NCBI GenBank assembly: GCA_028565635.1
Contig: JAOXYB010049236.1
Location: 1 to 11,910 of the forward strand
DNA length: 11,910 bases
Origin: Phoronis ovalis
Lineage: Eukaryota > Phoronida > Phoronidae
Direction of reading: 5' to 3'
The notes beneath the pieces are model-generated. The model was given only the letters and a program-made list of their open reading frames with translations, ran no database searches and was not told the DNA's origin. Positions 1 through 8,091 of the stretch are shown piece after piece; positions within the stretch are counted from its first letter, which is position 1, and each line of letters begins with the position of its first letter. The position numbers were made by a program, and so were the translations under genes.

Positions 1-53
1 CTTTTGAAAATAATAAATAAAACTTTAAATAACAAATTTTAATATATTTACAG

Positions 54-141
54 TTTGGTGAACATCAGGACAGTATTAACCTTGCAATAATTATTGGATT
101 GCCCATCGCTGCTGGTATACTTTTATTTACAGTAATAATTG
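54..141 (+). CDS. Penultimate exon of a single-pass membrane protein (transmembrane helix)
   Basis: An acceptor (atatttacag) precedes base 54 and a donor (G|gtaagaaa) follows base 141. Only one frame is open across the exon; the other two hit stops. It encodes 29 residues plus one base. About eight polar residues (FGEHQDSI) are followed by a hydrophobic stretch (LAIIIGLPIAAGILLFTVII) that continues as VLVV in the next exon, giving one helix of about 24 residues. The polar-helix-basic order fits a type I receptor or adhesion protein with its ectodomain encoded to the left of the window. The family cannot be named because the ectodomain is missing. The exon leaves one base, which joins the next exon in frame. 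Confidence 0.75.
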
Positions 142-205
142 GTAAGAAATTATTTCACATGATGTTTTATATAAAAAATATTAATGAATGTTATTAGCTA
201 TAACC

Positions 206-601
206 CAGTCCGAATAAATCAATCCGTTAGTGTTCAGTACCCTCTCAACTAATGTCTGGTCTTAAACATAGTCAATTTTTGTTTATTATCTCGAAAAGCG
301 GAAGAACGATAATCCCTTTATTTCTATATAGAGTGTCACAAAGTCCGACATTATCTATAGCCCGCTTAACAAAAAGCAAACTCCCCGGCGATACCTATTC
401 ATAATGAGTCATAATGATAGTCGAATAGATAGGCGACGATGGATCACGCAGAGAGAAAGATTTATCTCAGCTGGCAAAAGATTAATGACGTAATTATTTG
501 CTCTTGTTAAATTGAAGGAATATAACAAAATTTGACTATGGTTAAGTCCAGACGTTAGTTGAGAAGGTACGGAACACTAACGGATGAATTTATTCAGACT
601 G
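206..601. mobile_element. Non-autonomous inverted-repeat element (MITE-like), 396 bp
   Basis: The arms at 206-283 and 524-601 are 78 bp each and match as inverted repeats with 9 mismatches (about 88%). Both begin CAGTCYGAATAAAT and share GTTAGTGTTC and CTCAACTAA further in. The 240-bp interior has no ORF of note, so the element would need a transposase supplied elsewhere. I see no clear target-site duplication: the flanks are ..GCTATAACC and CATAAAACCC... The superfamily is therefore not assigned. It lies inside an intron, and the divergence between the arms suggests an old copy. Confidence 0.85.
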
Positions 602-1511
602 CATAAAACCCTGAGTCAGAAATATTTTTTTATTAAAAAAATTTATTTTAAATAAGTTTAAATATTTGAAATTAAATCATTAAAAATATGTTATAAAAGA
701 GACACTTTGTATGTCTCAAATGAAAATTTGATATTAAAGTTACTAGAGAAAAGTCGAAGTCTGTAAAAATATTTATCATACCTCAAGATGGAAATTTACT
801 AGAACTTTTATGCATATTACATGGTATATTAAGTAATTCTTATGTGTTTCACAAGAGAAAATATTTACAGTTGGATAATCTATTATTGATTTTAAGTGAT
901 TTTTGACTACACAATATTTATGTATTAAACAAAATCAAGTTATCTTCTATATCCTTCATAGAACTGTTAATGCTTCTCTCCCCAAATAGCATATTATACC
1001 CTTATGAAAAAAAAACAATGTAACTGTAAATAATTACTGACTCTTTGTAAACAGTTTGAATCCTTTTTGAATGCAACTGAAGCTTACTGTAATCATTAAC
1101 AATACAGTAAGTAAAGTATATATAGAATAAGTGAGCAATAATGTGTGGAATGTATAAGCAATAATGTATACAATATGAAAACAGTTACTGTATACAATGT
1201 ATAAGGAATGCATGTGTAGAAAACGTAACATTCCCCAATGGTAGATCCAGGGGTAATTGATTTCACCTAGATAGTCCAAAACAATACCCTAGATATCATG
1301 AAGCTGCAGATGATGTGTATAATTAATTTTAAAAATGTCAAATTGCAAAAATAGGGTTTTATTGTCAGTGCTAATCTTATAAAGCAGCAACATGGTATAT
1401 TTTAGTATGTTAATAAATGTGTTAATACACTGTGTGCTACTTGTATGGGATCAAGTGTTGATTAAAAAGTCAAACTTGTGGTTACATAATATATATACCC
1501 AACTACCGGTG

Positions 1512-1560
1512 TATCAATAAAATGTATATAAAAACATATCAATAAAATTTATATAAAAAA
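1512..1560. repeat. Two-copy 25-bp tandem duplication
   Basis: The units start at 1512 and 1537 (TATCAATAAAATGTATATAA and TATCAATAAAATTTATATAA). They differ at one base over about 23. It is a simple local AT-rich duplication in the intron with no visible function. Confidence 0.7.
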
Positions 1561-1740
1561 GGTGTAAAATTGTTAATAACTGTGAAAAGGTACCAGTTTT
1601 TATCATTTAAGTAGTGTAAAATTATTGATGCTGTCTGTTTCTATGCACTTTTCTTCAAGAAAGGCTTAATTACGCATTACCATATCAACCCTGGTTTTAA
1701 TACTCCTCCGCTAATCATATATTGATGACTTCTATTTTAG

Positions 1741-1847
1741 TGTTGGTTGTTAGGTGCAGGAGAAAGAAGAAAACTAAGGCACAAAGTCAGCCAATCCTTT
1801 ACGACAATGAAGTTTACTGTGATCATTTACCTGCTAGAAAACAATAG
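1741..1847 (+). CDS. Last coding exon of the membrane protein: cytoplasmic tail
   Basis: The acceptor cttctattttag ends at 1740. Two bases complete the split codon (G|TG, Val), 34 codons follow, and TAG is at 1845-1847. The residues finish the helix (VLVV), then give a basic stop-transfer cluster (RCRRKKKTK). This is followed by a tail containing ILYDNEVYCDHL and a C-terminal ARKQ. The first tyrosine lies in Y-D-N, which fits the pYxN preference known for the Grb2 SH2 domain. Neither tyrosine matches an ITIM, because the +3 residue is E or H. Signalling through the tail is inference; the membrane topology is well supported by the helix and basic cluster. Confidence 0.8.
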
Positions 1848-1955
1848 ACCTTTCTCATGCATTGCTGTTCCAGTCTCCCCCCACCCCCCCTAGTACTATG
1901 TATGCAAACTACGCATACATTCAATAGAAATTCATTACAAATTTTCAAAATTAAA

Positions 1956-1961
1956 AATAAA
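1956..1961 (+). terminator. Proximal poly(A) signal, membrane-protein gene
   Basis: AATAAA on the + strand about 110 nt after the stop, followed by a T/G-rich stretch (TGTTTGGTTTAGATTG), as expected around a cleavage site. Confidence 0.5.
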
Positions 1962-2684
1962 TGTTTGGTTTAGATTGTTTTCCTTTATCAAATTTGATAA
2001 TTATAAGGTATAATAAGACGTTTGCTCAATAATTTCTTTTCTGTAATTTTGTTTCCTGAATGTTTAAAGTCAGATAACTTATATTTCTAGTATGATTGCT
2101 TGGTAGTTTGCATCTACATATAAACATGAAATAGGGAGTTTATCAACTGATGGAATAGCCATGAGATAGGTCTACAGTGTACATGTATTGATGCTACTGT
2201 TGGTAAACAACTATTTGGCGTTAGATGTCACATACTGATGAGACTATAAAATGCTAAATAGATCTAAATAATACCCCATTACTGACAAAAATAAGTAATT
2301 TTGATATTACTGTAGGAATTAAAATGTGAATTGAAGATATTTTGGACTACTTAGTTTAAGAAGTATACCAATGGCTTTTTTTATTATGTGCTGCACATCA
2401 CCATTTATTCAGCAACATGGTTATGGTGCATGATATTGTATTAATATTTTTTTTGAAATGTATATGAATTTTATAGATATGATGTGATTCTGCCATAAGA
2501 CTTGAAACTTTGGTTTAATTTTATTTTTAGTTTAAAAGCTTTTAACATTTAATGGACTTGACATGTACAATACCTCTTGTGACACCGGTTTAAGGATTTG
2601 CATTACATCAGTTTTATATATTAGTTTAATGTATTTTTTGTAGCTGAATTTTTAAAAAACGTGTGACAAACTAAAATTAAGCAT

Positions 2685-2690
2685 AATAAA
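2685..2690 (+). terminator. Possible distal poly(A) signal, membrane-protein gene
   Basis: AATAAA within GCATAATAAAAATACC. It would give a 3' UTR of roughly 850 nt. Confidence 0.35.
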
Positions 2691-2754
2691 AATACCTGCA
2701 CTGGTATGAAATGATTGTCATTTTGGTGTCTGTTGCAAAGTGAGTTAATACATC

Positions 2755-2925
2755 ACAAGCATAGAAATGATTGTAATTAAAATAATTATTATCTGTGTTT
2801 TAATTTATTTTTTTGTTATTCAATGTTTACTATGAGGTATTGAACATAATCTAGTATGCTCAGCTCCCTTGTGTGTTTAGGATGTTAAAGTACACAAAGC
2901 TGCACATAATCATTTCTATGCTTGT
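2755..2925. repeat. 18-bp perfect inverted repeat with 135-nt spacer
   Basis: ACAAGCATAGAAATGATT at 2755-2772 is exactly complementary to AATCATTTCTATGCTTGT at 2908-2925. Part of the left arm (GAAATGATTGT) also recurs as a direct repeat near 2708. It lies between the tails of the two genes. It could be a transcript hairpin or the relic of a small inverted-repeat element. Confidence 0.6.
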
Positions 2926-3214
2926 AATATAAAAACCCAAATTGTCATTGCATTGAAGTATAAATAGTGAAACATAATAAATAAGCAGTAGGCTAGAGAT
3001 TTTTATTTGAAAAATAATTGAGCAATAATCAATTGCACATATCATTCATAGGAATAAATGAAAGTCCCACACTAAAATATAAATACACATGAACTCACAA
3101 AATTGCTTGTAACACTTTTTATGTCATGAGCCTATTATGATTCATACCATGTACTTGCACTTATAGACAACATTTAGGCATTCAATACACAACATTTTTT
3201 ATACATATAACTTG

Positions 3215-3220
3215 TTTAAT
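3215..3220 (-). terminator. Candidate poly(A) signal for terminal exon E
   Basis: ATTAAA on the - strand about 285 nt past the exon E stop. An AATAAA follows at 3007-3002. Confidence 0.3.
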
Positions 3221-3504
3221 GCAGTCATAGTTGGAGGCAGTTTTAAATTGAAATGTCTTATTAAGTTGTTATTTGTCACATCACAGATAAAAAGATCAAA
3301 GTATAAAAGTTTGACTAAGATTACAAACGGAATAAAGCAAAATCATTTTCAAAACTCAGCACTGGGTTAAGAAAAGCTGTCTTTGAATTGTTACTAATTA
3401 AAAGTAACCTACGGAATCCCAAGTTACATGCAATTAACGTCGTGTAGGTAACTTTGACAGTTTTTCAATGTAAAAGCCAATTGAGCAATAGTTGAGACAT
3501 ATAT

Positions 3505-3730
3505 TTAGAATCTCCATGGTTGATTGTTCTGGGGTGCGGTACTTCTCTGTGGGAACATGTCTAAGAACTGAGACATGGATCCCATTGTCAAGTTGTGATC
3601 ACGCAAAACCTTTTCTTGACGACGTAGATCTTTCATCATTGCCCGCCATGTTTGTGATCTTACAGGGCCTTGTCTGCTGTGATCAAACTGTTGCCATTGA
3701 TGTTGCCTTCCAGAAGGGGGAGCTGTATGT
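3505..3730 (-). CDS. Alternative terminal exon E of the - strand gene
   Basis: A strong acceptor (ttttacttctacag) ends at 3731. The exon opens with one base completing the split Arg codon (AG|A), then 74 codons, and TAA at 3507-3505. Joined to the two 5' exons it gives a 128-residue protein. The exon is clearly less AT-rich than its surroundings. It encodes a Gln/Arg-rich start (HTAPPSGRQHQWQQF), a basic probably helical middle (WRAMMKDLRRQEKVLRDH) and a Pro/Asn tail ending PWRF. The segment SQFLDMFP is a weaker version of the motif in the other terminal exons. It has no early ATG and is readable only as a spliced exon. The overlapping + strand ORF is its antisense shadow. Function is unknown. 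Confidence 0.8.
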
Positions 3731-3954
3731 CTGTAGAAGTAAAACCTCTTTTGAATATTGTATACCTGTATACATACAGATTTTTATCTTTGAAAAATTG
3801 TTGCTGTTTACTATAAGATATTTTCTGTGCATAATAAATTAACTGTGCAGTAACGTTGCGCACACATGGTTCACGATTAGGTTCATGAGAGTTACAATTA
3901 TATAATACTAACCAACGGGTTACTTGCCAAAAAACTTGGAGGTAATGTGACCTT

Positions 3955-4180
3955 ACCCCTTGGTAAAATTTAAATTCCAAACATACACCCATAGAAAAAA
4001 AACACCCCATGGTAAAAACATATCCTAGAAATGTACACCCAATGCTAAAAACAGTAATCAAAAACCTGAAGTTTTCACCTAAGTGTGGCATTAAGCAGTA
4101 AATAATCATTAAAATATATACCCAATATATACCCAATGGTAAAACTTATTTTCAAAAAGCACAACCCATGGCAAAAAGTG
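3955..4180. repeat. Degenerate minisatellite-like stretch (ACCCAATGGTAAAAAC type)
   Basis: Variants of CCCAATGGTAAAA recur near 3961, 4010, 4044, 4137 and 4170, and a weaker AGAAAA form lies at 3992. Several intervals are 31-34 bp or a multiple of that. It sits in the intron between terminal exons D and E. A GC-richer flank at 4220-4285 contains GGGGGTCCGGCCACGGGG. No coding content is evident. Confidence 0.45.
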
Positions 4181-4678
4181 GTAAGTAAGCATAAAAAGAT
4201 ACCCCATAAAAAGTGGAGGCTGAAAAGGGGGTCCGGCCACGGGGTAACACACATACGGTCACTGTGGGAGGTAGTACCCCCTTCTCCTAAATACTAAACT
4301 AATCAAAGACAGAATGAATTAGACATTAGACAGAGATAAAATGATTAAATTCATAAAAAAAATGTTAGCAGCAGATTTTTGATGTAATTTTAACAGTTCA
4401 CAAGCAGAACATTTGGATAAATTATTAGTTTCTGACATTTCAATATTAAATTAGCCCAAAAATCTGAATCTCACAGTAAGTAGTACTGAGAGAGCTGTTG
4501 ATGTTTTTGTATCATCCTTCTACAGCCCTTAAAATAGAGCTTAGTGCCAGACTCAGTTGCATTGTGGAATAAATTAATATTGAAACTTTTTGAAATAACC
4601 AATACTGCCAAATGAACTCTCATATATACATTATTTTTTATTTAAGATAAAATATTATACTTTTCACAGAAAAAACAC

Positions 4679-4684
4679 TTTATT
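4679..4684 (-). terminator. Poly(A) signal for terminal exon D
   Basis: AATAAA on the - strand (TTTATT on +), 58 nt past the exon D stop, with a further copy at about 4642-4637. Confidence 0.5.
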
Positions 4685-4741
4685 TTGCACTACAGATTTA
4701 GAAACATGGGAAGTCTTTAAAACATAATTATTATATTTCAT

Positions 4742-4913
4742 TTAAACTTTAAAATGAGGTATTCTTGGTGGCAATTCCTCAGCAGATTTTTTAAAGTTTT
4801 TAATGTTTGGATTCATGAGTGGTTTAACTTTGTCTACGGGTGTATTGTCTACATGTCGGTGTCTTGTGTATGTTAAAATTTGTTTAATATCTTCGCCTTT
4901 TGTACCATCAGAT
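4742..4913 (-). CDS. Alternative terminal exon D of the - strand gene
   Basis: The acceptor ataattttgtag precedes base 4913. One base completes Arg (AG|A), 56 codons follow, and TAA is at 4744-4742. Joined to the 5' exons it gives 110 residues. The sequence is basic and proline-containing: SDGTKGEDIKQIL, then TRHRH, VDKVKPLMNP, and a C-terminus EELPPRIPHFKV. VDKVKPLMNP aligns residue for residue with VDKVYPVIYP of exon B, the best evidence that these exons share ancestry. An 18-base stretch encoding LPPRIP recurs exactly and in frame on the + strand at 8623-8640. No donor is seen before the stop. The function of this tail is not known. Confidence 0.84.
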
Positions 4914-5477
4914 CTACAAAATTATAAATGTTTTTAATCAAATACAAGTTATAACACAGACAGATTCCTGAAACCATTTTTATTTCATATCAACAGCTTT
5001 ATAAACACAACAGTTAAGCTAAAACAACATACAAGTGTAATAAACACAAATGAGAAATATAATTAAAGTAAATTAAGGCATCATGTCATGATTACACTGT
5101 TGTTTTTTTAATTTGTGTTAATTCAATTACATTAATGATAAATTGTTTGAAATATAGTAATTACACCTTAATATAAAAGCTTGCTGGCTTTTGTATATAT
5201 TAATAGACAACTGTATTTAATAAATATGTTATTACATACAAGAGAAAAAGGCAAGACAAGACACATGAGATTTATGAACACTGGAATAAAAATCAGTTTC
5301 TGCACTAATAACTTTGAGCAATTAACATTTAAATGAGCAAAAATAAAAGTTTGCAAACGCTAAGTCTGAACAATATGGAGATATAAACTGCCTGTGATGT
5401 ATAAGGATAGTGGACCCATAGTGGGACTACATATGTTGTTTATTTGGTCTAATTATTATTTTGACACAAGGTTTCTG
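4914..5477 (-). other. Intron and 3' UTR sequence between terminal exons C and D
   Basis: AT-rich. It contains the exon C poly(A) signal at 5444-5439. Nothing else is recognisable. Confidence 0.4.
5439..5444 (-). terminator. Poly(A) signal for terminal exon C
   Basis: AATAAA on the - strand (TTTATT on +), 34 nt past the exon C stop. Confidence 0.5.
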
Positions 5478-5715
5478 TTATGAAGAACAAGTTTTTCTAG
5501 TTTTGTATTTATCTTGAAGTTCCTTCTTTATATCATATACAGAAAAATCTAATGGATGCATGACGGAGTACACGCTGTCGCGTTCAATTGCTACAACTCG
5601 CATGGATGGTTTCCATGGTTTTTGATTTTCTAAAGCTTTTCGACGAGCAGTTAGTTTTTCCTCTTTGGTAGTGTTAGTTCCTACATGTATATGCTTTCCA
5701 CTGTCTTGAACAGAT
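5478..5715 (-). CDS. Alternative terminal exon C of the - strand gene
   Basis: The acceptor cattgttttacag ends at 5716. One base completes Arg (AG|A), 78 codons follow, and the TAA stop lies at 5480-5478. The full isoform would be 132 residues. The tail is strongly charged and basic (KEEKLTARRKALENQKPWK), then carries IERDSVYSVMHPLDFSVYD and a Lys-rich end (DIKKELQDKYKTRKTCSS). DSVYSVMHP fits the motif shared with exons A, B and D. A 17-base piece encoding MHPLD recurs exactly and in frame on the + strand at 8706-8722. An in-frame ATG just upstream of the acceptor lies in the intron and is not expected to be a start. Family unknown; a structural or scaffold-type role would be guesswork. Confidence 0.84.
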
Positions 5716-5874
5716 CTGTAAAACAATGTGGGCATGCAAAATAAAGTTTTTGCTTTCAGAGCTCAAAGCATCATGATTGTAAAAATCTCTGTGCTTGATA
5801 CTGATAGAACACTGCAAGCCCAACAGCTACATTAGTCAGTAATGATGTTGTTCTTAAACTAAAAATTATTTATA

Positions 5875-6130
5875 CTACATCTTGTATGTTTGAGCTAAAA
5901 CTTTCATGTGAAAATCTCCATTCACTTTTTTCATGATATCATATCGCTGTTCAGCAATAATACGTCTACGATTAGTTTTATTATAATCAGCAGTATACTG
6001 CCCATTGTCAGTTTCTGGGTATATCACTGGATAAACTTTATCTACATGAGGGAATAGTTCCTCTCGATTTCTGTATCGATTTGTAAAACCTGCTGTTGTT
6101 AATCTGTGAGGTTCCAAATTAACTCTTGGC
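5875..6130 (-). CDS. Alternative terminal exon B of the - strand gene
   Basis: The acceptor ttctttctatctttag ends at 6131. One base completes Arg (AG|G), 84 codons follow, and TAG is at 5877-5875. This is the longest tail (isoform of 138 residues). It contains LEPHRL, then NRYRNREELFPHVDKVYPVIYPETDN, split here as NRYRNREELFPH and VDKVYPVIYPETDN, then YNKTNRRRIIAEQRYDIMKK and a C-terminus FHMKVLAQTYKM. PHRL, N..YR, Y..[LI]YP and YN recur in the same order in exon A, consistent with duplication of one ancestral exon. No clear AATAAA follows before exon C; only TATAAA overlaps the stop. Composition and length look like a small cytoplasmic protein, but I do not recognise it. Confidence 0.87.
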
Positions 6131-6536
6131 CTAAAGATAGAAAGAATGAGGATGAAAGAATAAAGCAAAGAAAATGCAATCAAACTAATCGATGTAGGTG
6201 CAGAGAATACAAAACTTATGAAAAACATAGTAGATAAAATAAGTTGAAAACTGCAGTATATGACCATGCCTTATGAAATATTTCACATGTATTAATTTAA
6301 ATATATTATAAAATAATGGTTAAATACTTTAAAGTACCATTTTCAAGACGTATCAACAGCAAAAGGGAAAGACTGCATATTTCAAAAGTCGGCCATAAAA
6401 CAAGATTTATGTCAAGAGTATGTAATAAATAGTCATATTCTAGCTTTGTTTCAAATAGCAGAACAAGAGTGTCAGTTTCAATATATTTAGAGTTTTATGT
6501 TCAAGAGTTTTTAACAGCATCTAACAAAAGTATTTC

Positions 6537-6925
6537 CATGCAGCAATCTGTGCCATCCAGCAGAATGACTAATATATAATGATAAACAAATGTAAAATGG
6601 TTGCAATAAGCAATAAAAGCATGCATTTGCATGAATAAAGTTAATATGATCAATGCATATGTGCATGCAGCAGCCAAACGTGTTTCTCGCATCTAAAGTA
6701 ACTGTACCTGTTCTCCTCACTGTTATAAATACACACAAAAAACACAATGTTAAAAATCTATATAGCAGCAATGATATATTACAATTCCTGTCACTATAGT
6801 CTACAGCAACAACACTGCAAGAAGAAAGTTAGCAATGAGTTATCATTGATATCTGTTTAGTGCATGCAACAGGCCTAGATCCTATTATTAGTTGTCCATA
6901 TCTGCATGGTGCATACAGCAGGCTG
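6537..6925. repeat. Scattered degenerate repeats with core GTGCATGCAGCAGG
   Basis: ATATCTGTTTAGTGCATGCA (from about 6849) and ATATCTGCATGGTGCATACA (from about 6898), each followed by a CAGGC-type end, form a direct repeat of about 28 bp. Related copies lie near 6655-6680 (ATATGTGCATGCAGCAGCC) and 6537. The function is not apparent. Confidence 0.4.
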
Positions 6926-7056
6926 TAAAAGTGGCGTCTTGAGAATTTTTCTAGCATCAGTTACAGACTAAACTAAAATCTAAAAACAATAATCAACTTT
7001 TTTAAAAACAGTCTTAATCAGTAAAAGTTCAAGAAATTTCTGATAAATATCAGAGT

Positions 7057-7062
7057 TTTATT
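7057..7062 (-). terminator. Poly(A) signal for terminal exon A
   Basis: AATAAA on the - strand, about 140 nt past the exon A stop. An ATTAAA variant lies closer, at 7149-7144. Confidence 0.45.
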
Positions 7063-7202
7063 TTTTCAGTTGTTTATGAGAAATCATTTAATGGAAAAAA
7101 ATAGATTGTAATTCAAGTTTAACAAATGTATTTACAGTTATTTTTTAATGACTACGACTGTTAAGTATTAATGGGTGCAGAGCCCTAAAATCTCCCATAC
7201 GT

Positions 7203-7392
7203 TTAATATTCATGTGGCTGGCGAGCACTATTATATCTTCTCATGGTTCCCAGCACAGAACCAGGATATAACATTTTATACATTTGATCCTGTCTTACTG
7301 CCCATGATTTATCATTTGCAATTCTATACAGAAAATTAGGATCATGATCTCCAGAAAGTCTATGGGGAACCAGTGGAATAATTTTGCAGGAT
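7203..7392 (-). CDS. Alternative terminal exon A of the - strand gene
   Basis: The acceptor gttcttgattgtag ends at 7393. One base completes Arg (AG|A), 62 codons follow, and TAA is at 7205-7203. The full isoform would be 116 residues. The order of features is IIPLVPHRLSG, NFLYRIANDKSW, RQDQMYKMLYPGS, and a basic end (TMRRYNSARQPHEY). DQMYKMLYP fits the shared terminal-exon motif, and the PHRL...YP...YN order matches exon B. A GTAAGA inside the exon could act as a donor, but its phase does not match any downstream acceptor, so the exon is best read as terminal. The protein family is not recognised. Confidence 0.85.
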
Positions 7393-8012
7393 CTACAATC
7401 AAGAACACAACAAGTGTCAATGAACAGAAGTACTAGACTTTAACACTAAAATTAGTCTAAGTTTAGACCCTTGTTTGTATTTTTAAATTCATTTTTGTTA
7501 AAAATTGAGTTTAAATATCTGATAATAACATGCACTATTAATTTTAAAACAAATTTTTGACTTTTTCTAGTTTATAGTTTATTTAGTACATTTATACAGT
7601 ATATAGTCTGTGTTAGAGACTACACTAAAATATGTAAAAGACATCCTGAAATAAATACTTTTGTCATTAATTATTAAGTATACAGAAATATGTGTTCTAA
7701 ATTTTTATGAGTGTTTTACAAAGAGAAGAAACTTTTAATTAAATGTTTCCTGCTGGGTATTCAAAGGTAATGTATAGCTAATACAATTTTGTCAGATTTG
7801 CATTGCACTGTATAAATTATAAAATATTAATCCATGTCAGATTATTTTCTACTAAAATGACATAAGTAGCAGTTTGTTATTTTAAATATGCCATTTTTTC
7901 TCCTCTCTCCCTTTTTCTTTTGGGTTGGCCATACTGATCACTTCATATTTAAAAATGGGTAACTATTGCTACAAAAAAAATGCAAGTGCCTTTTTATTAA
8001 AAAATGATGGGA
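7393..8012 (-). other. Intron 2 segment between candidate exon F and exon A
   Basis: Very AT-rich. A strong acceptor-like site (cattttttttgtag, near 7975) opens only about ten codons. A pyrimidine tract on the + strand lies at 7892-7920. Nothing is callable. Confidence 0.35.
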
Positions 8013-8091
8013 TTATTTTATTTGGGGAAAGACTGCAGTGCCATGTCGTTTCCATGTTTTCTCACCAGGTGGCCTACAATCAGCTGTAGAA
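8013..8091 (-). CDS. Candidate short alternative terminal exon F
   Basis: The acceptor actttttcag ends at 8092. One base completes a Ser codon (AG|T), 25 codons follow (STADCRPPGEKTWKRHG, then TAVFPQIK), and TAA is at 8015-8013. AATAAA overlaps the stop and a second lies at 7998-7993, so poly(A) signals are well placed. It shares the phase of the other terminal exons, and AVFP loosely resembles their motif. It would yield a 79-residue isoform. The short length means an open frame is not improbable by chance. A good GTGAGA donor inside it and a second possible acceptor (ttctacag) leave other readings open. Confidence 0.4.

Larger units (their letters stand above)
142..1740 (+). other. Intron of the membrane-protein gene
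   Basis: It runs from the gtaagaaa donor to the cttctattttag acceptor. It is AT-rich and holds the inverted-repeat element at 206-601 and a 25-bp tandem duplication at 1512-1560. A loose GCAATAATGTATAC-type repetition lies around 1120-1210. No other exon was seen in it. Confidence 0.6.
1848..2690 (+). other. 3' UTR of the membrane-protein gene (extent uncertain)
   Basis: AT-rich sequence with no ORF follows the TAG. A C-rich tract lies at 1877-1890 (CCCCCCACCCCCCC). The first AATAAA is at 1956-1961, about 110 nt past the stop, and a later one is at 2685-2690. Which is used cannot be told from sequence. Confidence 0.5.
2691..3504. other. Inter-tail region and 3' UTR of terminal exon E
   Basis: AT-rich with no convincing ORF. 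It holds the 18-bp inverted repeat and candidate - strand poly(A) signals: ATTAAA at 3220-3215 and AATAAA at 3007-3002. A near-palindrome around 3402-3458 (AAAGTAACCTAC / GTAGGTAACTTT, one mismatch) could fold in the exon E 3' UTR. Confidence 0.4.
3731..4741 (-). other. Intron and 3' UTR sequence between terminal exons D and E
   Basis: It holds the exon D poly(A) signal, the degenerate repeat at 3955-4180 and AT-rich sequence. A short open stretch after a possible acceptor near 4545 is too small to call. Confidence 0.4.
6131..7202 (-). other. Intron and 3' UTR sequence between terminal exons A and B
   Basis: It holds the exon A poly(A) signal and a cluster of GCATGC-containing repeats (6537-6925). 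Two acceptor-like sites near 6723 and 6922 open short phase-compatible frames of 23-30 codons, which are too weak to call as exons. Confidence 0.4.

Noticed and set aside
1034-1279. - strand 81-codon open frame
   Set aside because: It lies in the receptor intron, over AT-rich local repeats. Its Tyr/His/Ile-rich composition is typical of non-coding sequence.
3492-3842. + strand 116-codon open frame
   Set aside because: It lies antisense to terminal exon E, which has the acceptor, phase and composition of a real exon. The + frame has a low-complexity Phe/Ile-rich end and no splice or promoter support.
3660-4136. - strand 158-codon open frame
   Set aside because: It runs through the degenerate repeat and the intron before exon E in a different frame from the exon. 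Its composition is rich in Tyr, Phe and Ile.
4500-4560. Phase-compatible mini frame (RRMIQKHQQLSQYYLL) after a possible acceptor
   Set aside because: Only 16 codons, with a weak pyrimidine tract and no other support.
6511-6771. - strand 86-codon open frame, plus a 23-codon phase-compatible frame from the same acceptor (ttataacag)
   Set aside because: The acceptor is good, but the long frame is in the wrong phase and Cys/Phe/Leu-rich, and the right-phase frame is too short. It overlaps GCATGC repeats.
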